This document shows, in pieces, positions 1 to 13,300 of a stretch of 64,000 bases of DNA. The notes below the pieces were generated by a model, which saw only the letters and a list, made by a program, of their open reading frames with translations, did no database searches and had not been told where the DNA came from. This DNA is from Berberis thunbergii (Eukaryota > Streptophyta > Magnoliopsida > Ranunculales > Berberidaceae). Location of the stretch: NCBI GenBank assembly GCA_003290165.1, contig QNQO01002085.1:62001-126000 (forward strand), in the 5' to 3' direction. The position numbers were made by a program, and so were the translations under genes. Every line of letters begins with the position of its first letter. Within the stretch, counting starts at the first letter, position 1.

Positions 1-395
1 GTTCACTTCGTCAGGACCAATATGAAAGTTTAGTTCAATGAAATGTTTTCGTTTTCAATTTTGGGTTTTGAAGTTTTGGTTCAATTAAGGAGTACCGCAC
101 TCCTGTAAAGACATTTAGACTAATAATAATAACTAAATTTTAGTCAAATTCTTAAAACAAAATTTTTTGTTTTTAATTAAATTTTTTTTTTTACTAAACA
201 TCATTGTTCCTTGTGTGTGAATTGCCTGACAAAAGATCCCATTGGAGTTTGCTAATTTGATTATGGCTAGGGGATCATAGCCATGCAAAAGGACTTACTT
301 CACAAGGTATATTTTTTAGTCATTTTTAAATTTGTGTTTTTCCCCGTTGTTGTTTCATTAATGATTTAATTGCTTAAATTTGCATCGAGGAGGAT

Positions 396-403
396 ATCGA
401 TAG
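396..403 (+). other. Unfilled MITE target site in monomer A
   Basis: Monomer A reads GAGGATATCGATAGGTTTG, with one copy of the octamer ATCGATAG. Monomer B reads GAAGATATCGGTAG, then the MITE, then ATCGGTAGGTTTC. The A monomers therefore preserve the pre-insertion site inside the same array. Equivalent sites recur in the other A monomers, for example at about 826-833 and 2376-2383. Confidence 0.85.
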
Positions 404-1590
404 GTTTGACGAAGAATTATAACTAAAATTAGGAACACTTCATCAGGACCAATATGATAGTTTAGTTCAATGAAATTTTTTCGTTTTCAATTTTAGATTT
501 TGAAGTTTTGGTTCAATTAGGGAGTACCGCACTCCTGTAAAGACATTTAGACTAATAATAATAACTAATTTTTAGTCAAATTCTTAAAAGAAAAATTTTT
601 GTTTTTAATTTAATTTTTTTTTACTAAACATTATTGTTCACTGTGTGTGAATTGCCTAACAAAAGATCCCATTGGAGTTTGCTAATTTGATTATGGCTAG
701 GGGATCATAGCTATGCAAAAGGACTTACTTCACAAGGTATATTTTTTAGTCATTTTTAAATTTGTTTTTTTCCCTTTTGTTGTTTCATTAATGATTTAAT
801 TGCATATATTTGCATCGAGGAGGATATCGATAAGTTTGATGAAGAATTATAACTAAAATTAGGATCACTTCATCAGGACCAATATGATAGTTTAGTTCAA
901 TGGAAATTTTTCATTTTCAATTTTGGGTTTTGAAGTTTTGGTTCAATTGGGGAATACCGCACTCCTGTAAAGATATTTAGACTAATAATAATAACTGAAT
1001 TTTAGTCAAATTCTTTTAAAAAATATTATTTGTTGCTATTAATTTAAAAAAATTACTGAACATTAATGTTCACTTTGCCCCCCTGTTGAAAATCATGGCT
1101 CCCCCACTGCATGTAGGGCCAAGTCCCCCCCTACCCCAATATAGATATTTTCTTCTTTACAAAACCCTTTTCATCAAACTCCCAAATCTCAGCAAAAACA
1201 ATTCAACAGTAAAAATCCCTCAAATCTCTCCAATAATCTGTCATAATTCATAACTTATCACTTCCCCGGGAAAGGAGCTTCAGAAGTGCAGTCAGATTCA
1301 TTGTGTACGTCTTCACATGATGAGAAATCTTCTCTACTATTCCCTCATCGCTCAGACATAGAAATCTCGTGTTCTCGGTAAACCCCCAAATTTCACTTTT
1401 TTGGTGTCAGTTATCGGAGTATTGTTGGCGGTCATTCGATTCCTCTTCTCCTTTGTGTCCAACATCCCAACGGGCTTCGCATTGAATGTAGTTCCAACTT
1501 TTTTAGTTATGTTTAAATTTGTATTTTTCCCCTTTGTTGTTTCATTAATGATTTAATTGCTTAAATTTGCGTTGAGGAAGATATCGGTAG

Positions 1591-1944
1591 TATGGTTGAA
1601 AACCGAACTGTTAGTTCGGTTTTTAACCTAAACCGTGAACCGAACCAACTTTGGTTTGTTTCAAAATTTTCAAACCGAAACCGAACCGATTCTAATTTAT
1701 GCAAACCGTAACTGAACCGAACCAACTAAAATCGAACCAAAACCGAAATCAAATCGAACCGAACCAAATATTTTAAACATATTATATTATTTATATATAA
1801 AATATATATTATTTATTATATATATTTGGTCAGTTAAAATCACATAAAAACCAAACCGACCACTTCGATTTTGAATTTTTTTAAAATCGATCCGAATAAA
1901 ACCAATCGGTTTGGTCGGTTTAATCAATTTTTTGTTCAGCTCTA
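1591..1944. mobile_element. hAT-type MITE embedded in every complete B monomer (first copy)
   Basis: The consensus ends are TAGGGCTGAA and TTCAGCTCTA, imperfect terminal inverted repeats (TIRs) that fit the hAT YARNG rule. They are flanked by the 8-bp direct repeat ATCGGTAG (1583-1590 and 1945-1952 here; this copy starts TATGGTTGAA). The interior is rich in CCGAACC/GGTTCGG motifs around an AT-rich middle and has no ORF. Other copies: 3139-3461, 4224-4576, 5781-6132, 7329-7651, 8415-8767, 9970-10316, 11507-11859, 13061-13407, 14599-14950, 16151-16497, 17691-18042, 22485-22830, 31997-32349, 33545-33897, 35098-35438, 36206-36558. All sit at the same place in B, so a single insertion preceded amplification. 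Confidence 0.9.
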
Positions 1945-3138
1945 ATCGGTAGGTTTCACGAAGAATTATAACTTAAATTAGGAACACTTCATCAGGACCA
2001 ATATGATAGTTTAGTTCAATGAAATTTTTTCGTTTTCAATTTTGGATTTTGAAGTTTTGGTTCAATTAGGGAGTACCGCACTCCTGTAAATGCATTTAGA
2101 CTAATAATAATAACTAATTTTTAGTCAAATTCTTAAAAGAAAATTTTTGTTTTTAATTTAATTTTTTTTTTACTAAACATTATTGTTCACTGTGTGTGAA
2201 TTGCCTAACAAAAGATCCCATTGGAGTTTGCTAATTTGATTATGGCTAGGGGATCATAGCTATGCAAAAGGACTTACTTCACAAGGTATATTTTTTAGTC
2301 ATTTTTAAATTTGTGTTTTTCCCCGTTGTTGTTTCATTAATGATTTAATTGCTTAAATTTGCATCGAGGAGGATATCGATAGGTTTGACGAAGAATTATA
2401 ACTAAAATTAGGATCACTTCATCAGGACCAATATGATAGTTTAGTTCAATGGAAAATTTTCATTTTCAATTTTGGGTTCTGAAGTTTTGGTTCAATTGGG
2501 GAATACCGCACTCCTGTAAAGACATTTAGACTTATAATAATAACTGAATTTTACTCAAATTCTTTACAAAATTTTTATTTGTTGTTATTAATTTAAAAAA
2601 TTACTGAACATCATTGTTCACTTTGCCCCACTGTTGAAAATCATGGCTTTGCCACTGCATGTAGGGCCAAGTCCCCCCCTCCCCCAATATAGATATTTTC
2701 TTCTTTACAAAACCATTTTCATCAAACTCCCAAATCTCAGCAAAAACAATTCAACAGTTAAAATCCCTCGAATCTCTCCAATAATCTGTCATAATTCATA
2801 ACTTACCACTTCTCCGAGAAAGGAGCATCAGAAGTACAGTGAGATTCATTGTGTTCGTCTTCACAAGATGAGAAATCTTCTCTACTATTCCCTCATCGCT
2901 TAGACATAGAAATCTCGTGTTCTCGGTAAACCCCCAAATTTCACTTTTTTGGCGTCAGCGATCGGAGTATTGTTGGCGGTCATTCGATTCCTCTTTTGCT
3001 TTGTGTCCAACATCCCAACGGGCTTCGCATTGAATGTAGTTCCAAAATTTTTAGTTATTTTTAAATTTGTATTTTTCCCCATTGTTGTTTCAATAATGAT
3101 TTAATTGTTTAAATTTGCGTTGAGGAAGATATCGGTAG

Positions 3139-3461
3139 TAGGGCTGAAAATCGAACTGTCGGTTCGGTTTTTCACCTAAACCGTGAACCAAACCAACTTA
3201 GGTTGGTTTTAAAATTTTCAAACCGAAACCGAACCGATTCTAATTTATGCAAACCGTAACTGAACCGAACGAAAACCGAAATCAAATCTAACCGAACCAA
3301 ATATTTTAAACATATTATATAAAATATATATTATTTATTATATTTATTTGGTCGGCTAAAATCACATAAAAACCAAACCGACCACTTCTGTTTTGAATTT
3401 TTTTTAAAACCGATCCGAACCAATCGGTTCGGTCGGTTTAATCAATTTTTGTTCTGCTCTA
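3139..3461. mobile_element. Deleted variant of the array MITE
   Basis: This copy is about 323 bp against about 350 bp because it lacks the AACTAAAATCGAACC segment and part of the TTATATTATTTATATA tract. Both 8-bp TSDs are perfect (3131-3138, 3462-3469). The same shortened form is at 7329-7651, one 4.19-kb period away, so it was copied by tandem duplication rather than transposed again. Confidence 0.85.
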
Positions 3462-6400
3462 ATCGGTAGGTTTCACGAAGAATTATAACTTAAATTAGGA
3501 ACACTTCATCAGGACCAATATGATAGTTTAGTCAATGAAATTTTTTCGTTTTCAATTTTGGGTTTTGAAGTTTTGGTTCAATTAGGGAGTACTGCACTCC
3601 TGTAAAGATATTTAGACTAATAATAATAACTGAATTTTAGTCAAATTCTTTAAAAAATATTATTTGTTGTTATTTATTTAAAAAAATTTTGAACATCATT
3701 GTTCACTTTGCCTCCCAGTTGAAAATAATGGCTCCGCCACTGCATGTAGGGCCAAGTCCCCCCCTCCCCCAATATAGATATTTTCTTCTTTACAAAACCC
3801 TTTTCATCAAACTCCCAAATCTCAGCAAAAACAATTCAATATTAAAAATCCCTCATATCTCTCCAATAATCTGTCGTAATTCATAACTTATCACTTCCCC
3901 GGGAAAGGAGCTTCAGAAGTACAGTGAGATTCATTGTGTACGTCTTCACATGATGAGAAATCTTCTCTACTATTCCCTCATCGCTCAGACATAGAAATCT
4001 CGTGTTCTCGGTAAACCACCAAATTTCACTTTTTTGGTGTCAGCGATCGGAGTATTGTTGGCGGTCATTCGATTCCTCTTCTACTTTGTGTCCAACATCC
4101 CAACGGGCTTCGCATTGAATGTAGTTCCAAATTTTTTAGTTATTTTTAAATTTGTATTTTTCCCCTTTGTTGTTTCATTAATGATTTGATTGCTTAAATT
4201 TGCGTTGAGGAAGATATCGGTAGTAGGGCTGAAAACAAAACTGTCGGTTCGGGTTTTCACCTAAACCGTGAACCGAACCAACTTAGGTTGGTTTTAAAAT
4301 TTTCAAACCGAAATCGAACCGATTCTAATTTATGCAAATCGCAACTGAACCGAACCAACTAAAATCGAACCAAAACCGAAATCAAATCGAACCGAACCAA
4401 ATATTTTAAACATATTATATTATTTATATATAAAATATATATTATTTATTATATATATTTGGTCTGTTAAAATCACATAAAAACCAAACCGACCACTTCG
4501 GTTTTGAATTTTTTAAAACCGATCCGAACCGAACCATTCGGTTCGTTCGGTTTAATCAATTTTTTGTTCAGCTCTAATCAGTAGGTTTCACGAAGAATTA
4601 TAACTTAAATTCGGTTCACTTCGTCAAGACCAATATGATAGTTTAGTTCAATGAAAATTTTTCGTTTTCAATTATGGGTTTTGAAGTTTTGGTTCAATTA
4701 GGGAGTACCGCACTCCTATAAAGACATTTAGACTAATAATAATAATTAAACTTTAGTCAAATTCTTAAAATAAAAATTGTTGTTATTAATTAAATTTTTT
4801 TTTTTACTAAACATCATTGTTCACTGTGTGTGAATTGCCTGACAAAAGATCCCATTGGAGTTTGCTAATTTGATTATGGCTAGGGGATCATAGCTATGCA
4901 AAAGGACTTACTTCACAAGGTATATTTTTTAGTCATTTTTAAATTTGTTTTTTTCGCTTTTGTTGTTTCATTAATGATTTAATTGGTTAAAATTGCATCG
5001 AGGAGGATATCGATAGGTTTGACGAAGAATAATAACTAAAATTAGGATCACTTCATCAGGACCAATATGATAGTTTAGTTCAATGGAAATTTTTCATTTT
5101 CAATTTTGGGTTTTGAAGTTTTGGTTCAATTGGGGAATACCGCACTCCTATAAAGATATTTAGACTAATAATAATAACTGAATTTTAGTCAAATTCTTTA
5201 AAAAATATTATTTGTTGTTATTAATTTAAAAAAATTATTGAACATCATTGTTCACTTTGCCCCCTGTTGAAAATCATGGCTCCGCCACTGCATGTAGGGC
5301 CAAGTCCCCCCCCCCTCCCCCAATATAGATATTTTCTTCTTTACAAAAGTCTTTTCATCAAATTCCCAAATCTCAGCAAACCCCTCAACAATTCAACAGT
5401 TAAAATCCCTCAAATCTCTCCAATAATCTGTCATAATTCATAACTTATCTCTTCTCCGGGAAAGGAGCTTTAGAAGTACAATTAGATTCATTGTGTTCGT
5501 CTTCACAAGATGAGAAATCTTCTCTACTATTCCCTCATCGCTCAGACATAGAAATCTCGTGTTCTCGGTAAACCCCAAAATTTCACTTTTTTGGCGTCTG
5601 CAATCGGAGTATTGTTGGCGGTCATTCGATTCCTCTTCTGCTTTGTGTCCAACATCCCAACGGTCTTCGCATTGAATGTAGTTCCAACTTTTTTAGTTAT
5701 GTTTAAATTTGTATTTTTCCCCTTTGTTGTTTCATTAATGATTTAATTGCTTAAATTTGCGTTGAGGAAGATATCGGTAGTAGGGTTGAAAACCGAACTG
5801 TTAGTTCGGTTTTTAACCTAAACCGTGAACCGAACCAACTTAGGTTTGTTTTAAAATTTTCAAACCGAAACCGAACCGATTCTAATTTATGCAAACCGTA
5901 ACTGAACCGAACCAACTAAAATCGAACCAAAACCGAAATCAAATCGAACCGAACCAAATATTTTAAACATATTATATTATTTATATATAAAATATATATT
6001 ATTTATTATATATATTTGGTCAGGTAAAATCACATAAAAACCAAACCACCACTTCGGTTTTGAATTTTTTAAAACCGATCCGAACCGAACCAATCGGTTC
6101 GGTCGGTTTAATCATTTTTTTGTTCAGCTCTAATCAGTAGGTTTCATGAAGAATTATAACTTAAATTCGGTTCACTTCGTCAGGACCACTATGATAGTTT
6201 AGTTCAATGAAATTTTTTCGTTTTCAATTTTGGGTTTTGAAGTTTTGGTTCAATTAGGGAGTACCGCACTTCTGTAAAGACATTTAGACTAATAATAATA
6301 ACTAAATTTTAGTCAAATTCTTAAAAGAAAATTTTTTGTTTTTAATTTTTTAATTTTTTTACTAAACATCATTGTTCACTGTGTGTGAATTGCCTGACAA

Positions 6401-9400
6401 AAGATCCCGTTAGAGTTTGCTAATTTGATTATAGCTAGGGGATCATAGCTATGCAAAAGGACTTACTTCACAAGGTATATTTTTTAGTTATTTTTAAATT
6501 TGTTTTTTTCCCCTTTGTTGTTTCATTAATGATTTAATTGGTTAAATTTGCATCGAGGAGGATATCGATAGGTTTGACGAAGAATAATAACTAAAATTAG
6601 GATCACTTCATCAGGACCAATATGATAGTTTAGTTCAATGGAAATTTTTCATTTTCAATTTTGGGTTTTGAAGTTTTGGTTCAATTGGGGAATACTACAC
6701 TCCTGTAAATATATTTAGACTAATAATAATAACTGAGTTTTACTCAAATTCTTTACAAAAATTTTATTTGTTGTTATTAATTTAAAAAAATTACTGAACA
6801 TCATTGTTCACTTTGCCCCACTGTTGAAAATCATGGCTTTGCCACTGCATGTAGGGCCAAGTCCCCCCTTCCCCCAATATAGATATTTTCTTCTTTACAA
6901 AACCATTTTCATCAAACTCCCAAATCTCAGCAAAAACAATTCAACAGTTAAAATCCCTCGAATCTTTCCAATAATCTGTCATAATTCATAACTTACCACT
7001 TCTCCGAGAAAGGAGCATCAGAAGTACAGTGAGATTCATTGTGTTCGTCTTCACAAGATGAGAAATCTTCTCTACTATTCCCTCATCGCTTAGACATAGA
7101 AATCTCGTGTTCTCGGTAAACCCCCAAATTTCACTTTTTTGGCGTCAGCGATCGGAGTATTGTTGGCGGTCATTCGATTCCTCTTTTGCTTTGTGTCCAA
7201 CATCCCAACGGGCTTCGCATTGAATGTAGTTCCAAAATTTTTAGTTATTTTAAAATTTGTATTTTTCCCCATTGTTGTTTCAATAATGATTTAATTGTTT
7301 AAATTTGCGTTGAGGAAGATATCGGTAGTAGGGCTGAAAATCGAACTGTCGGTTCGGTTTTTCACCTAAACCGTGAACCAAACCAACTTAAGTTGGTTTT
7401 AAAATTTTCAAACCGAAACCGAACCGATTCTAATTTATGCAAACCGTAACTGAACCGAACCAAAACCGAAATCAAATCTAACCGAACCTAATATTTTAAA
7501 CATATTATATAAAATATATATTATTTATTATATTTATTTGGTCGGCTAAAATCACATAAAAACCAAACCGACCACTTCGGTTTTGAATTTTTTTAAAACC
7601 GATCCGAACCAATCGGTTCGGTCGGTTTAATCAATTTTTTGTTCTGCTCTAATCGGTAGGTTTCACGAAGAATTATAACTTAAATTAGGAACACTTCATC
7701 AGGACCAATATGATAGTTTAGTCAATGAAATTTTTTCGTTTTCAATTTTGGGTTTTGAAGTTTTGGTTCAATTAGGGAGTACTGCACTCCTGTAAAGATA
7801 TTTAGACTAATAATAATAACTGAATTTTAGTCAAATTCTTCAAAAAAATATTATTTGTTGTTATTAATTTAAAAAAATTATTGAACATCATTGTTCACTT
7901 TGCCTCCCAGTTGAAAATAATGGCTCCGCCACTGCATGTAGGGCCAAGTCCCCCCTCCCCCAATATAGATATTTTCTTCTTTACAAAACCCTTTTCATCA
8001 AACTCCCAAATCTCAGCAAAAACAATTCAATAGTAAAAATCCCTCATATCTCTCCAATAATCTGTCGTAATTCATAACTTATCACTTCCCCGGGAAAGGA
8101 GCTTCAGAAGTACAGTGAGATTCATTGTGTACGTCTTCACATGATGAGAAATCTTCTCTACTATTCCCTCATCGCTCAGACATAGAAATCTCGTGTTCTC
8201 GGTAAACCACCAAATTTCACTTTTTTGGTGTCAGCGATCGGAGTATTGTTGGCGGTCATTCGATTCCTCTTCTGCTTTGTGTCCAACATCCCAACGGGCT
8301 TCGCATTGAATGTAGTTCCAAATTTTTTAGTTATTTTTAAATTTGTATTTTTCCCCTTTGTTGTTTCATTAATGATTTGATTGCTTAAATTTGCGTTGAG
8401 GAAGATATCGGTAGTAGGGCTGAAAACAAAACTGTAGGTTCGGGTTTTCACCTAAACCGTGAACCGAACCAACTTAGGTTGGTTTTAAAATTTTCAAACC
8501 GAAATCGAACCGATTCTAATTTATGCAAATCGCAACTGAACCGAACCAACTAAAATCGAACCAAAACCGAAATCAAATCGAACCGAACCAAATATTTTAA
8601 ACATATTATATTATTTATATATAAAATATATATTATTTATTATATATATTTGGTCTGTTAAAATCACATAAAAACCAAACCGACCACTTCGGTTTTGAAT
8701 TTTTTAAAACCGATCCGAACCGAACCATTCGGTTCGTTCGGTTTAATCAATTTTTTATTCAGCTCTAATCAGTAGGTTTCACGAAGAATTATAACTTAAA
8801 TTCGGTTCACTTCGTCAAGACCAATATGATAGTTTAGTTCAATGAAAATTTTTCGTTTTCAATTATGGGTTTTGAAGTTTTGGTTCAATTAGGGAGTACC
8901 GCACTCCTATAAAGACATTTAGACTAATAATAATAATTAAACTTTAGTCAAATTCTTAAAATAAAAATTGTTGTTATTAATTAAATTTTTTTTTTTACTA
9001 AACATCATTGTTCACTGTGTGTGAATTGCCTGACAAATGATCCCATTGGAGTTTGCTAATTTGATTATGGCTAGGGGATCATAGCTATGCAAAAGGACTT
9101 ACTTCACAAGGTATATTTTTTAGTCATTTTTAAATTTGTTTTTTTCGCTTTTGTTGTTTCATTAATGATTTAATTGGTTAAAATTGCATCGAGGAGGATA
9201 TCGATAGGTTTGACGAAGAATAATAACTAAAATTAGGATCACTTCATCAGGACCAATATGATAGTTTAGTTCAATGGAAATTTTTCATTTTCAATTTTGG
9301 GTTTTGAAGTTTTGGTTCAATTGGGGAATACCGCACTCCTATAAAGATATTTAGACTAATAATAATAACTGAATTTTAGTCAAATTCTTTAAAAAATATT

Positions 9401-10356
9401 ATTTGTTGTTATTAATTTAAAAAAATTATTGAACATCATTGTTCACTTTGCCCCCTGTTGAAAATCATGGCTCCGCCACTGCATGTAGGGCCAAGTCCCC
9501 CCCCTCCCCCAATATAGATATTTTCTTCTTTACAAAAGTCTTTTCATCAAATTCCCAAATCTCAGCAAACCCCTCAACAATTCAACAGTTAAAATCCCTC
9601 AAATCTCTCCAATAATCTGTCATAATTCATAACTTATCTCTTCTCCGGGAAAGGAGCTTTAGAAGTACAATTAGATTCATTGTGTTCGTCTTCACAAGAT
9701 GAGAAATCTTCTCTACTATTCCCTCATCGCTCAGACATAGAAATCTCGTGTTCTCGGTAAACCCCAAAATTTCACTTTTTTGGCGTCTGCGATCGGAGTA
9801 TTGTTGGCGGTCATTCGATTCCTCTTCTGCTTTGTGTCCAACATCCCAACGGTCTTCGCATTGAATGTAGTTCCTACTTTTTTAGTTATTTTTAAATTTG
9901 TATTTTTCCCCTTTGTTGTTTCATTAATGATTTAATTGCTTAAATTTGCGTTGAGGAAGATATCGGTAATAAGACTGAAAACCGAACTGTCGGTTCAGTT
10001 TTTCACCTAAACCGTGAACCTAACCAACTTAGGTTGGTTTTAAAATTTTCAAACCGAACCGATTCTAATTTATGCAAACCGTAACTGAACCGAACTAACT
10101 AAAATCGAACCAAAACCGAAATCAAATCGAACCGAACCAAATATTTTAAACATATTATATTATTTTTATATAAAATATATATTATTTATTATATATATTT
10201 GGTCGGTTAAAATCACATAAAAACCAAACCGACCACTTCGGTTTTGAATTTTTTAAAACCGATCCGTACCGAACCAATCAGTTCGGTCGGTTTAATTAAT
10301 TTTTTGTTCAGCTCTAATCGGTAGGTTTCACGAAGAATTATAACTTAAATTAGGAA

Positions 10357-13300
10357 CACTTCATCAAGACCAATATGATAGTTTAGTTCAATGAAATTTT
10401 TTCGTTTTCAATTTTGGGTTTTGAAGGGAGTACCGCACTTCTGTAAAGACATTTAGACTAATAATAATAACTAAATTTTAGTCAAATTCTTAAAAGAAAA
10501 ATTTTTGTTTTTAATTTTAATTTTAATTTTTTTTTTTACTAAACATCATTGTTCACTGTGTGTGAATTGCCAGACAAAAGATCCCATTGGAGTTTGCTAA
10601 TTTGATTATGGCTAGGGGATCATAGCTATGCAAAAGGACTTACTTCACAAGGTATATTTTTTTAGTCATTTTTAAATTTGTGTTTTTCCCCGTTGTTGTT
10701 TCATTAATGATTTAATTTCTTAAATTTGCATCAAGGAGGATATTGATAGGTTTGACGAAGAATTATAACTAAAATTAGGATCACTTCATCAGGACCAATA
10801 TGATAGTTTAGTTCAATGGAAATTTTTCATTTTCAATTTTGGGTTTTGAAGTTTTGTTTCAATTAGGGAATACCGCACTCCTGTAAAGATATTTAGACTA
10901 ATAATAATAACTGAATTTTAGTCAAATTCTTTAAAAATATATTATTTGTTGTTATTAATTTAAAAAAAATTATTGAACATCATTGTTCACTTTGCCCCCC
11001 TGTTGAAAATCATGGCTCCGCCACTGCATGTAGGGCCAAGTCCCCCCTTCTCCCAATATAGATATTTTCTTCTTTACAAAACCCTTTTCATCAAACTCCC
11101 AAATCTCAGCAAAAACAATTCAACATTAAAAATCCCTCAAATCTCTCCAATAATCAGTCATAATTCATAACTTATCAGTTCCCCGGGAAAGGAGCTTCAG
11201 AAGTACAGTGAGATTCATTGTGTACGTCTTCACATGATGAGAAATCTTCTCTACTATTCCCTCATCGCTCAGACATAGAAATCAAGTGTTCCCGGTAAAC
11301 CCCAAATTTCACTTTTTTGGTGTTAGCGATCGGAGTATTGTTGGCGGTCATTCGATTCCTCTTCTGCTTTGTGTCCAACATCCCAACGGGCCTCGCATTG
11401 AATGTAGTTCCAAATTTTTTAGTTATTTTTAAATTTGTATTTTTCCCCTTTGTTGTTTCATTAATGATTTAATTGCTTAAATTTGCGTTGAGGAAGATAT
11501 CGGTAGTTGGGCTGAAAATCGAAGTGTCAGTTCGGTTTTTCACCTAAACCGTGAACCGAACCAACTTAGGTTGGTTTTAAAATTTTCAAACCGAAATCAA
11601 ACCGATTCTAATTTATGCAAATCGTAACAGAACCGAACCAACTAAAATCGAACCAAAACCGAAATCAAATCGAACCGAACCAAATATTTTAAACATATTA
11701 AATTATTTATGTATAAAATATATATTATTTATTATATATATTTGGTCGGTTAAAATCACATAAAAACCAAACCGACCACTTCGGTTTTGAATTTTTTAAA
11801 ACCGATCCGAACCGAACCATTCGGTTCGTTAGGTTTAATCAATTTTTTGTTCAGCTCTAATCAATAGGTTTCACGAAGAATTATAACTTAAATTCGGTTC
11901 ACTTCGTCAGGACCAATATGATAGTTTAGTTCAATGAAATTTTTCGTTTTCAATTTTGGGTTTTGAAGTTTTGGTTCAATTAGGGAGTACCGCACTCCTA
12001 TAAAAACATTTAGACTAACAATAATAAATAAATTTTAGTCAAATTCTGAAAATAAAATTGTTGTTATTAATAAAAAAAATTTTTTTTACTAAACATCATT
12101 GTTCACTGTGTGTGAATTGCCTGACAAAAGATCCCATTGGAGTTTGCTAATTTGATTATGGCTAGGGGATCATAGCTATGCAAAAGGACTTACTTCACAA
12201 GGTATATTTTTTAGTCATTTTTAAATTTGTTTTTTCCCTTTTGTTGTTTCATTAATGATTAAATTGGTTAAATTTGCATCGAGGAGGATATCGATAGGTT
12301 TGACGAAGAATAATAACTAAAATTAGGATCACTTCATCAGGACCAATATGATAGTTTAGTTCAATGGAAAATTTTCATTTTCAATTTTGGGTTTTGAAGT
12401 TTTGGTTCAATTGGGGAATACCGCACTCCTGTAAAGATATTTATACTAATAATAATAACTGAATTTTAGTCAAATTCTTTAAAAAAATATTATTTGTTGT
12501 TATTAATTTAAAAAAATTATTGAACATCATTGTTCACTTTGCCCCCCTGTTGAAAATCATGGCTCCGCCACTGCATGTAGGGCCAAGTCCCCCCCTCCCC
12601 CAATATAGATATTTTCTTCTATACAAAACTCTTTTCATCAAATTCCCAAATCTCAGCAAACCCCTCAACAATTCAACAGTTAAAATCCCTCAAATCTCTC
12701 CAATAATCTGTCATAATTCATAACTTATCACTTCTCCGGGAAAGGAGCTTCAGAAGTACAGTGAGATTCATTGTGTTCGTTTTCACAAGATGAGAAATCT
12801 TCTCTACTATTCCCTCATCGCTCAGACATAGAAATCTCGTGTTCTCGGTAAACCCCCAAATTTAACTTTTTTGGCGTCAGCGATCGGAGTATTGTTGGCG
12901 GTCATTCGATTCCTCTTCTGTTTTGTGTCCAACATCCCAACGGGCTTCGCATTGAATGTAGTTCCTTCTTTTTTAGTTATTTTTAAATTTGTATTTTTCC
13001 CCTTTGTTGTTTCATTAATGATTTAATTGCTTAAATTTGCGTTGAGGAAGATATTGGTAATAGGATTGAAAACCGAACTGTCGGTTCGGTTTTTCCCCTA
13101 AACCGTGAACCGAACCAACTTAGGTTGGTTTTAAAATTTTCAAACCGAACCGATTCTAATTTATGCAAACCGTAACTGAACCGAACTAACTAAAATCGAA
13201 CCAAAACCGAAATCAAATCGAACCGAACCAAATATTTTAAACATATTATATTATTTTTATATAAAATATATATTATTTATTATATATATTTGGTCGGTTA

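Larger units (their letters stand above)
1500..9870 (+). repeat. Higher-order tandem duplication, period about 4.19 kb
   Basis: Two copies, about 1500-5690 and 5690-9870, each with monomer order A-B-B-A-B. Rare variants recur at a spacing of about 4,190 bp: the B core reading GGCTTTGCCACTG at about 2646 and 6836, the shortened MITE at 3139 and 7329, the MITE with the altered start GAAAACAAAACTG at 4224 and 8415, and the A arm phrase TCGTCAAGACC at 4620 and 8811. Unit boundaries were placed by eye and could shift by a few hundred bases. Confidence 0.75.

Noticed and set aside
2900..3082. Minus-strand ORFs reading KPVGMLDTKQKRNRMTANNT in several B cores (also 7090 and 8176).
   Set aside because: Open in only some monomers and closed in others. 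The pattern is that of a satellite rather than of coding selection.
3689..3886. Recurrent ORFs of 63-74 codons reading PPLHVGPSPP, seen in many B cores (for example at 10973, 12520, 14064, 15610 and 18705).
   Set aside because: They exist because the repeat is repeated. Several use non-ATG starts, frames differ by indels between monomers, and no domain is recognisable.
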